Assembly: GCA_947442115.1 (NCBI GenBank)
Contig: CANEVK010000191.1
Coordinates: 1 to 5,537, forward strand
DNA length: 5,537 nt
Direction of reading: 5' to 3'
From: Bacteriovoracaceae bacterium
GTDB lineage: Bacteria; Bdellovibrionota; Bacteriovoracia; Bacteriovoracales; Bacteriovoracaceae
Each line of letters starts with the position of its first letter. Positions within the stretch are counted from its first letter, which is position 1. The position numbers and the translations under genes are program-made. This document shows, piece after piece, positions 1 to 5,486 of the stretch. The notes beneath the pieces were generated by a model, which saw only the letters and a list, made by a program, of their open reading frames with translations, searched no databases and was not told the origin of the DNA.

Positions 1-917
1 CCAAGTGTCAGGCCCCTAAGGTTAATCAGTTTCAATGCGAGAACTGTCAGTTAATTTTTGAGAAATATAAAACCCGCACAAATTTTAGAGACTATTTAAA
101 GAAAATTAAAACTGAGGATTCAGAGTTAGTTGTCCCCTACTTTTTGGATTCTCGAAATATTAGATCTTTTGCTTTACCTTCAGCTTTCGTCCTTGCTCTC
201 CTCTGTTTACAAACAAATCTCATCTATTTTTTTAGCTACTTCAGTATTTGGATCCATGAATTGGGACATGCAATGATGAGTTGGTCATTCGGCATAAAGG
301 CTACACCACTATCTTTTGGTACATCTGGCATGACCTTCTCATCCAGTGAAGAAAGATCATATTTTGTATTAATTTGTTTTATCTTTTTAAATTTAATGAC
401 CCACTCCAAAGCTAAAAGAAGCAAGGCTTACTTCCTAAGCTTGCTTATTTTTCCTTTGATGATTATTTCAATATTTTGCTTTTTTTTTCTTTCTGATGAA
501 AAAATGGATGAAATGATTGTGGCAGCTGGATTTGGTGGAGAAATCATCATCTCTCTCTTGATGATTATTTCCTTTTACTTTAGATTTCCCGGTGCTGGAA
601 TTGTTTACTATTGGCTGAGATGGCCTGTTATATTTATTGGGTTTTTTACACTGCTTAAGACAAGCAGCAACTGGATTGATGTCCATAAGCTCAACAGCCT
701 TTCACCATTTGGGGTCAACTTCAGTGAAGATGCAATCATGGGAGTACCAGGTGATTTGCACAGGCTGATGTTTGACCATAACTGGAGCTTGAGTAAATTC
801 AAAAGGGTTTACACCGGTCTTTGCCTGATCGCATGGTCCTTGATCATTTCAATTTATCTCTTTTTTGTTTCAAATAAAGTGAGAAAGAATCAATACCTTT
901 CTGATTTAGTTGATTAA
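1..917 (+). CDS. Zinc-ribbon plus M50-like membrane zinc metalloprotease, 5'-truncated by window edge
   Basis: The reading frame is open from base 3 to the TAA at 915-917, giving 304 visible residues; the true start lies upstream of the window. A TTG at 144 is a possible start, but 47 in-frame codons precede it without a stop and they encode a zinc-ribbon half: KC near the edge, then CENC at visible residues 12-15. I therefore read the gene as continuing leftward. The body is membrane-embedded, with about six hydrophobic segments (roughly residues 57-82, 119-133, 143-163, 172-194, 200-219 and 272-293). HELGH at residues 85-89 (bases 255-269) is the HExxH zinc site of M50/M50B-type intramembrane proteases and lies at the end of the first segment. 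GFGGE (176-180) resembles the glycine-rich helix of M50B-like proteins. GDLHRLM (250-256) could supply the third metal ligand, but this is inference. The classic NPDG-type motif of site-2 proteases is not evident. Substrate unknown; it need not be related to the chemotaxis genes. Confidence 0.8.
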   Translation, partial: KCQAPKVNQFQCENCQLIFEKYKTRTNFRDYLKKIKTEDSELVVPYFLDSRNIRSFALPSAFVLALLCLQTNLIYFFSYFSIWIHELGHAMMSWSFGIKATPLSFGTSGMTFSSSEERSYFVLICFIFLNLMTHSKAKRSKAYFLSLLIFPLMIISIFCFFFLSDEKMDEMIVAAGFGGEIIISLLMIISFYFRFPGAGIVYYWLRWPVIFIGFFTLLKTSSNWIDVHKLNSLSPFGVNFSEDAIMGVPGDLHRLMFDHNWSLSKFKRVYTGLCLIAWSLIISIYLFFVSNKVRKNQYLSDLVD

Positions 918-1015
918 AATGTAAACATCTTTTTAAAGAAGAAATCCAACCTTTAAGATAATTTTAAAAGCTTGTAATTCTTTGAATTTATTAACGTACT
1001 AGATAACTTTTTTAT

Positions 1016-1044
1016 TTCATTTATATGACTAGTTCACCGATAAT
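1016..1044 (+). promoter_or_regulatory. Probable sigma70-type promoter for cheX
   Basis: A -10-like GATAAT (1039-1044, 5 of 6 to TATAAT) stands 17 bases after a weak -35-like TTCATT (1016-1021, 3 of 6). Transcription would start near 1051, leaving a leader of about 27 bases that contains AAAGGG, a ribosome-binding site ending 10 bases before the cheX ATG. The site is in the 160-base gap after the protease gene, where I see no convincing terminator. AT-rich DNA gives such matches by chance, so this is moderate evidence only. Confidence 0.4.
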
Positions 1045-1077
1045 TTTTTAGTAAATTACAAAAAGGGTAGATCTTAT

Positions 1078-1581
1078 ATGAACATTGAATCTTATGTTAA
1101 ATTTTCCAAACCATTTATTGATGCCCTCAGAGACACATTCAAGGTGATGGTCCAGTCAGATATAACTCCTCACTCTCCCAAGATGAAAAAAGATAACAAG
1201 GCCAAGGGCGAAGTCACTGCCATGATTGGTATGAATGGAACGGTCATAAAAGATGGAAAAGATCAGGAATTTAACGGAATGATCGCTTTTTCATTTAGAA
1301 AAGAAGTTTATCTCAAAATTGCCTCGGCGATGCTCATGCAAGAATACAAAGATTACCATGAGGACGTTGAGGACACAGGCTCAGAAATAGCAAACATCAT
1401 TATGGGAAATGCAAAGAAAGTTCTGGCAACCCAAGGCTATAAAATTGGTATGTCAACACCCACCAGGGTAAAGGGGCTAGATTATGAAATCAAATACCCT
1501 GGAAACACGATTGTAATTGAAACGACGATCACTTGTGCTTACGGTGATTTTACTTTTGATATTTGCTACCGAGTAACTTAA
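1078..1581 (+). CDS. cheX: Chemotaxis protein CheX (CheY-P phosphatase, CheC/CheX/FliY family)
   Basis: The 167-residue protein has the usual length of CheX. In this family a helix with the motif E-x-x-N inserts into the active site of phosphorylated CheY and speeds its dephosphorylation in the cytoplasm. Here that helix is clear: SEIANIIMGNAKK, with E103 and N106 as the expected catalytic pair and G110 and K113 following in the usual ExxNxxxGxxK pattern. Residues 44-75 match the strand region (G-E-V-T-A-M-I-G, then G-M-I-A-F-S-F). Only one ExxN helix is seen, which fits CheX rather than CheC or FliY, which usually carry two. The ATG is preceded by AAAGGG with a 10-base gap. cheY, the expected substrate, starts 61 bases downstream on the same strand. 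Some bacteria use unnamed single-domain CheX homologues outside chemotaxis, but the cheY and cheR neighbours support the chemotaxis role. Confidence 0.9.
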   Translation: MNIESYVKFSKPFIDALRDTFKVMVQSDITPHSPKMKKDNKAKGEVTAMIGMNGTVIKDGKDQEFNGMIAFSFRKEVYLKIASAMLMQEYKDYHEDVEDTGSEIANIIMGNAKKVLATQGYKIGMSTPTRVKGLDYEIKYPGNTIVIETTITCAYGDFTFDICYRVT

Positions 1582-1583
1582 AT

Positions 1584-1611
1584 TAGACAGATTTTTTTTT
1601 GATGTTAGAAT
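1584..1611 (+). promoter_or_regulatory. Strong-looking extended -10 promoter for cheY
   Basis: TAGACA (1584-1589, 5 of 6 to TTGACA) and TAGAAT (1606-1611, 5 of 6 to TATAAT) are separated by 16 bases, and TGT directly before the -10 gives an extended -10 (TGn). It begins three bases after the cheX stop codon. The spacer contains a run of nine T (1592-1600). Predicted start of transcription is near 1618, about 25 bases before the ATG at 1643. This would let cheY be made independently of, and more strongly than, cheX. Confidence 0.6.
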
Positions 1612-1633
1612 GAAATAAAAACGTTTCATGATC

Positions 1634-1638
1634 GAGGT
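1634..1638 (+). promoter_or_regulatory. Ribosome-binding site that decides the cheY start
   Basis: GAGGT lies 4-5 bases before the ATG at 1643. It falls inside the reading frame that would begin at the earlier ATG (1628). That earlier ATG has no Shine-Dalgarno-like sequence and would sit only about 10 bases from the predicted transcription start. This favours translation from 1643. Confidence 0.65.
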
Positions 1639-1642
1639 AAAT

Positions 1643-2044
1643 ATGGCCGCTTTTAATCCAAAAATGAGAATCTTAGTTGTTGATGACATGAATACCATGA
1701 GAAAAATTATTAAGGGTATGCTTCAAAAAATGGGCTGTGACAACATAACCGAAGCCGACGATGGAAATCCTGCCTGGAGCCTGATTCAAGAAGCCCACGC
1801 TGCGGGCAGACCATTTGAATTTATTATTTCAGACTGGAACATGCCAGGAATGACAGGAATAGATCTTTTAAAAAATGTACGTTCAAAAGATGAATTTAAG
1901 AAAGTACCTTTTCTGATGGTTACTGCTGAAGCTGAACAATCAAATGTCGTTATCGCTGTTAAGGCCGGTGTCAGTAATTACATTATTAAACCTTTCAATC
2001 CAGACACACTGAAAGGAAAAATTGATAAAATTTTTGTCCCGTAA
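1643..2044 (+). CDS. cheY: Chemotaxis response regulator CheY (single receiver domain)
   Basis: This 133-residue protein is a stand-alone receiver domain. CheA phosphorylates CheY on an aspartate, and CheY-P then binds the flagellar switch. All functional positions are present: acidic pair D14-D15 (LVVDDM), phosphoacceptor D64 in SDWNMPGMTG, T94 (VTAEAE), Y113 (NYIIKPF) and K116. From D64 onward the spacing equals that of E. coli CheY (D57, T87, Y106, K109), and W65-N66-M67-P68 matches W58-N59-M60-P61. Between the acidic pair and D64 there are five extra residues, around EAHAAGRP in the loop before the active-site strand. No output domain follows. I chose the ATG at 1643 because GAGGT precedes it; a start at 1628 would add five residues (MIEVN). 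CheX, its likely phosphatase, is just upstream. The TAA directly abuts the stop codon of the opposing operon. Confidence 0.95.
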   Translation: MAAFNPKMRILVVDDMNTMRKIIKGMLQKMGCDNITEADDGNPAWSLIQEAHAAGRPFEFIISDWNMPGMTGIDLLKNVRSKDEFKKVPFLMVTAEAEQSNVVIAVKAGVSNYIIKPFNPDTLKGKIDKIFVP

Positions 2045-2989
2045 TTAATTTTCAGACATTTGAGATAATACAACACTAAGACAAGCGACAAGAGATGGGT
2101 TGATGAAATCTCCATTTCTTGATCGCTCAACAATACCGCTGAGCACTCTTTTATATTCTGAGAGCTTACTCTTTTCAAAAAATAACCACTCTAATACCTT
2201 AAAGAGATCGCAAAGAGGATGAAAGAAATCGCCCGTTTTCTTGCGGGGAAAACCTTCGCCATTTATCATCTCGTGATGATCCAAAATTAAATAATAACAT
2301 TGCTCTGAAATAGAAAATGGAAGTTTTTTTAATAGAAAAAGTGAATAGTATGGATGTTTAAAATAAATTTCATTTTTAGCAAAGATATCCTTGGCCTTAT
2401 TTTGAGAAAGACCCAGATCCTTAAAAAGAACGGCACCAAGCATATCATAGAGAAGGGCCCGATCCTCATATTTCATTTCTCTAAATAGACAATAAGCAAA
2501 ACAAATCATTCTTGATAAAACACTGTCTCTTCTTAAAATTTTTTCCAAAGTTTCAGAGACACTACTTGCAAAGACACTAAGATCTTGAGGATCATAGGCC
2601 AAGTCAGCCTGGATGATTTGGGTCAGGGTCAAGAAATCATTCGTTTTAAAAGCAATTGAAAGTTCACTCAGATAGTTCCATTCAGGTCTATAAAATGCTT
2701 CATATTTAGATTTCCTGGCCATAAAACGCTCTAGGGCCAGGATTTGGGGCTGATTTTCTTCAATGATCTTTAAGATCAGATTGTTTTCTAAAATGAGAGG
2801 AAAATCTTTGACAAGGATTTGAAAGTAACTTCCTTTATTTCTTTTTGCTAATTCTCTGTACTCTAGATAATTTTCTGAAAGAACTGGATAGCGAGATTTT
2901 TCATCTGCATTAAAATAAAATAGAGTTGCACCCAGCTCTAAGACATCTTTGGAAATATCAATCGGAATACGATAGAAAGTTAGTTCCAT
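2045..2989 (-). CDS. Degenerate HD-GYP domain protein
   Basis: The 314-residue protein is predicted to be soluble. Residues from about 155 to 290 align by motif with HD-GYP domains, the family that hydrolyses the second messenger c-di-GMP. Retained features are D191 and G193 of the HDxGK motif, H212 (KHPYYS), H238-H239-E240 (LDHHE) and a GYP-like N243-G-E-G-F-P248. Changes argue against normal catalysis: the HD histidine is K190 (LFKDLG), the Asp of DGxGYP is N243, and the late metal-ligand Asp appears as E267 (KVLEWL). The N-terminal part (about 1-80: FYRIPIDI, then LSENYLEYRELAKR) resembles the small domain often found before HD-type output domains, but I cannot name it. I chose the ATG at 2989, preceded by TTTAGG with a 9-base gap. 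A TTG at 3013 is possible but would lengthen the overlap with the upstream gene from 10 to 34 bases. It is last in the cheR operon and may be a c-di-GMP or protein-binding module. Confidence 0.75.
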   Translation of the reverse strand: MELTFYRIPIDISKDVLELGATLFYFNADEKSRYPVLSENYLEYRELAKRNKGSYFQILVKDFPLILENNLILKIIEENQPQILALERFMARKSKYEAFYRPEWNYLSELSIAFKTNDFLTLTQIIQADLAYDPQDLSVFASSVSETLEKILRRDSVLSRMICFAYCLFREMKYEDRALLYDMLGAVLFKDLGLSQNKAKDIFAKNEIYFKHPYYSLFLLKKLPFSISEQCYYLILDHHEMINGEGFPRKKTGDFFHPLCDLFKVLEWLFFEKSKLSEYKRVLSGIVERSRNGDFINPSLVACLSVVLSQMSEN

Positions 2990-4653
2990 AGGCACCGACC
3001 TAAATAGCACCAAAATTCTAACTCACCCATTTTTTTATGATCAATCGCCCCAGGTGTTGCAATTCCTAGAGCACCTACTATTTTATCATTAAAGGCCACT
3101 GGCAAAACAAAATAATTCTCATCTTGGCCCTTACCTTCATTTAACCAGATAGGCTTATCAAAATCTTTTAAATTCATCTTTTTTAGCGCTTCCGGTGCTC
3201 CCTCTTCCCACTCACTATCCAGTGAAGTTGTGTAGATATGGGTTTTGTAAACTTTCAGAAGACTCATCTTTAAATATTTCTTTTTATAATCAGGCTCCCA
3301 GTCCCCTAAAAGGATCTCTACAAAAAATGCAACAGGATCTAAAATCTTATCTGGCCCATAAAAAACCTGTTCTGGGAGCAAGGCTTCTGGGTAACGTTCA
3401 AAATCAACTTCCCTTGAATGATTAGTCCCATTTTGGGAAGTGGAACCCTTAACGATGATATGACTACTCTTACTTTCTTCTTCAAAAGGAGAAAGATTTT
3501 TAACTTTAAGAATTTGCTTCTCTGGCTCAAGATTCACCACTTTGGATTTAATTTTCTTAAGCTCATCAAATTCAGACTGATCTTTTTTTAAGTCCTCATC
3601 AGCTCCTATGCCCTTTTGCTTCTTTTTTCCCTGGGAGTAATCAAGATCAGTTCCGGCCGATTTTTTCTTACTTAAAGTCCCCTCATATAGTGACTGGGCC
3701 TTTGAATCATTTGTTTCATCCTCTTGATACTTTTTTTTCTTATTTGTCTTGAGAAGATCATCGTAGGATGACTCCCCTCTTTTTTCTTCCGAGGATTCAT
3801 CCTCAAAGGCTCCACCTTTATGACTATCAAGGCTTGATTCGTAAGTATGCTGCTTCTTTTTTAAATTTTCTTGAAGATCATATACTCCACCATTTTTTTT
3901 ATCAGATCCTTGTTCTTCGGCCGCACCTTTTTCTTTTCTCAGCTCGCTATAATCAAGCTCGGTCCCTGGCTTTTTTCGTTTGTCATCATTTTCTCCAGCA
4001 TAAGGCTCCCAAGATTTTTTATCATTCGAGACCTCGGCTTCATAACCAGTTTTTTCTTTATTTTCTTGTGGATCAAGAAGATATTCTTCGTTTGAATGAT
4101 CTCGTTGAGTCTCTGCGTTTGCTTCTTCTTCAGATCTATTTTTTACATTCGTTTCTATTTTATCAAATCGGGGCCGGTCACCTTGCAACTTAATATCATT
4201 CGTTAACCTTTCAACCTTTTGATCCTCTTTCTTTGTATTTTTACTTTTTTCTAAGAAAGCATAGGGATCTTCAGTTTCAAAGTTTTCGGCCATCCTGAAA
4301 AAACTATCCACTTTTTTTTGAAGGACTTTTATTTTCGTATAGTCAGGTAATGCCTCATTGAGTCCACTCTTCTCCATTTTGGAAAGAATGAGTGAGGATG
4401 GTAAATCCTTAGTGACTAGAAGGTTATAGTGGTTCTTTTTTGTTATTGTTGATTTATTAAGGTCTAAAACACGAATCGTTTTTTTGACATCCGAAGAGAA
4501 TGTTATCGACTTAGCAAGATTAGAAACTAACTGTTGATACTCCTCGACTAGGTCAACTTCAAAAATGGTAAGAGTTGTATCCTTCTCTAGCTCAGTTTTT
4601 AATTGAGAAAGAATAGAATTGAGAGGATAGACAAAGACGACATTTTGATCCAT
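2980..4653 (-). CDS. Pseudo-receiver / disordered linker / GAF-like three-part signalling protein
   Basis: This 557-residue protein shows three parts. (1) Residues 1-125 alternate strands and helices like a receiver domain: NVVFVYP as first strand and GLNEALPDYTKIKVLQKKV as the usual last helix region. The acidic pair is VYP, and no clear phosphoacceptor Asp or conserved Lys is seen, so phosphorylation is unlikely. (2) Residues 126-400 are Lys/Glu/Asp/Ser-rich low-complexity sequence with recurring Tyr-containing motifs, probably disordered. (3) Residues about 430-555 look GAF-like, with YFVLPVAFNDKIVGALGIAT (514-533) matching the GAF core pattern of a strand, a turn and a G-x-L strand; the ligand is unknown. 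There is no signal peptide or membrane segment. It starts nine bases after cheR and overlaps the HD-GYP gene, so co-translation is likely. I recall similar layouts in Bdellovibrionota proteins but cannot name a family. Function unknown; an adaptor or sensor in the chemotaxis system is an inference. Confidence 0.7.
   Translation of the reverse strand: MDQNVVFVYPLNSILSQLKTELEKDTTLTIFEVDLVEEYQQLVSNLAKSITFSSDVKKTIRVLDLNKSTITKKNHYNLLVTKDLPSSLILSKMEKSGLNEALPDYTKIKVLQKKVDSFFRMAENFETEDPYAFLEKSKNTKKEDQKVERLTNDIKLQGDRPRFDKIETNVKNRSEEEANAETQRDHSNEEYLLDPQENKEKTGYEAEVSNDKKSWEPYAGENDDKRKKPGTELDYSELRKEKGAAEEQGSDKKNGGVYDLQENLKKKQHTYESSLDSHKGGAFEDESSEEKRGESSYDDLLKTNKKKKYQEDETNDSKAQSLYEGTLSKKKSAGTDLDYSQGKKKQKGIGADEDLKKDQSEFDELKKIKSKVVNLEPEKQILKVKNLSPFEEESKSSHIIVKGSTSQNGTNHSREVDFERYPEALLPEQVFYGPDKILDPVAFFVEILLGDWEPDYKKKYLKMSLLKVYKTHIYTTSLDSEWEEGAPEALKKMNLKDFDKPIWLNEGKGQDENYFVLPVAFNDKIVGALGIATPGAIDHKKMGELEFWCYLGRCLWN
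3454..4278 (-). repeat. Low-complexity, motif-repeating linker coding region
   Basis: This stretch encodes residues 126-400 of the 557-residue protein. It is dominated by Lys, Glu, Asp and Ser, with Tyr recurring every 12-26 residues between positions 204 and 339, often followed by a Lys cluster (YDLQENLKKK, YDDLLKTNKKKK, YEGTLSKKK). The clearest pair is PGTELDYSELRKEKG (229-243, bases 3925-3969) and AGTDLDYSQGKKKQKG (333-348, bases 3610-3657). Lys clusters give A-rich tracts on the coding strand, including two A8 runs (3893-3900 and 3731-3738). Confidence 0.6.
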
Positions 4654-4662
4654 GTACTTATT

Positions 4663-5484
4663 TTAGCACTTTTTGCGAAAGAAAACCGCCCCTCCATGCA
4701 CCAGTTGATCAAAATCATGAGAGAGTCCAAAAAGACTTTCAGCGGCCCCTAATAAAAGGAATCCACCAGGATTCAAGTGGTTTACAATCTCTTTAATAAT
4801 TTTGATTTTATTTTCTACACTTTGATAAATGAGAACATTACGGCAAAAAACAATATCAAAAGGACCAATTCCACCCCAATAGTGGAGCAAATTAATCTTT
4901 TTAAAGGTGATATTGTTTTTAAAATGAGGTTTAACGGCCCATTTATCTGTTTCAGTCTTATCAAAATAATGGAGCATAAGCTTTGCAGGCAAACCTCGTT
5001 GGACCTCAAGCTGAGAATAAACACCAGACTCCGCTCGCTTGAGTATCGTATCTGAGACATCTGAGGCGAGCATACGACATGCTGGAATCGAAAAATTCGT
5101 CAAACGGGCCTGATCCAGCTCCATGGCGATTGAATAGACTTCCTGGCCAGAACTTGAAGCTGCTGACCAAATGTTAAGAACACTCTTATCACCATTTTTT
5201 ATAAGATCGGGAACAATGAACTCACTTAAGGCCTTAAATATTGAGGCATCCCTAAAAAAACTTGTTTCATTATTGGTAGCTAGATCCAAGAGTAAAGATT
5301 TCATCTGACCATTAATACCGACACTGGCAGCATGATAAAGAGCCTTAAGATCAGTAAAACCTAGTTGAACAGCAATATCCTTCAGTCTATGCTCAAGTTG
5401 AAAATAATTCGCCTCAACATAAATAATGCCTAATTCAGCTTGGATATAATCTGCAAAAAATTTTAAGATATGAATATTTTCCAT
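4663..5484 (-). CDS. cheR: Chemoreceptor glutamate methyltransferase CheR
   Basis: The 273-residue protein has the normal length for CheR, which transfers methyl groups from S-adenosylmethionine to glutamates of chemoreceptors and so adjusts sensitivity during adaptation. An N-terminal helical domain (about 1-68) is followed by NETSFFRD (72-79), the family hallmark. The AdoMet-binding methyltransferase core comes next: IWSAASSSGQEVYSIAM (105-121; the common GEEPYS is GQEVYS here), ASDVSDTIL (140-148) with a likely AdoMet-contacting Asp142, A-x-x-G-x-Y-S (151-157), FDIVFCRNVLIY (209-220) and LNPGGFLLLGAAESL (237-251). All core motifs are intact, so an active enzyme is expected. The ATG at 5484 lies two bases after the stop of the preceding receiver-type gene, and the next gene starts nine bases after its TAA, so this is an operon member. 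A weak CCAGGT about 12 bases upstream may serve as ribosome-binding site. Confidence 0.95.
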   Translation of the reverse strand: MENIHILKFFADYIQAELGIIYVEANYFQLEHRLKDIAVQLGFTDLKALYHAASVGINGQMKSLLLDLATNNETSFFRDASIFKALSEFIVPDLIKNGDKSVLNIWSAASSSGQEVYSIAMELDQARLTNFSIPACRMLASDVSDTILKRAESGVYSQLEVQRGLPAKLMLHYFDKTETDKWAVKPHFKNNITFKKINLLHYWGGIGPFDIVFCRNVLIYQSVENKIKIIKEIVNHLNPGGFLLLGAAESLFGLSHDFDQLVHGGAVFFRKKC

Positions 5485-5486
5485 AA

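Noticed and set aside
144..146. TTG at 144 as the true start of the protease gene
   Set aside because: The frame is open all the way upstream and encodes a cysteine-pair zinc ribbon, and no ribosome-binding site is seen before the TTG.
918..1000. Possible terminator after the protease gene (AT-rich inverted repeats around 920-970 and AATTC-TTT-GAATT at 976-988)
   Set aside because: Stems are short, nearly all A/T and lack a following T-run, so they are what AT-rich DNA gives by chance.
1592..1600. T9 run after cheX as an intrinsic terminator
   Set aside because: No GC-containing stem stands directly before it. It fits better as part of the spacer of the cheY promoter.
2092..2112. GAGAT...ATCTC inverted repeat downstream of cheY as a cheY terminator
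   Set aside because: It has only five base pairs with a long loop and no T-run, and it lies inside the coding sequence of the opposing gene.
3011..3013. TTG at 3013 as the start of the HD-GYP-like gene
   Set aside because: It would enlarge the overlap to 34 bases and has no clear ribosome-binding site, while the ATG at 2989 has TTTAGG nine bases upstream.
3768..4193. Long open frame on the plus strand (141 codons) opposite the 557-residue gene
   Set aside because: It is antisense to the Lys/Glu-rich linker, whose codon composition avoids stops on the opposite strand. The product is a Phe/Leu/His-rich string with no motif, and the minus-strand gene is well supported by operon context.
4777..5055. 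Plus-strand open frame of 92 codons inside cheR
   Set aside because: cheR is unambiguous on the minus strand through these bases, and the antisense product has no recognisable features.
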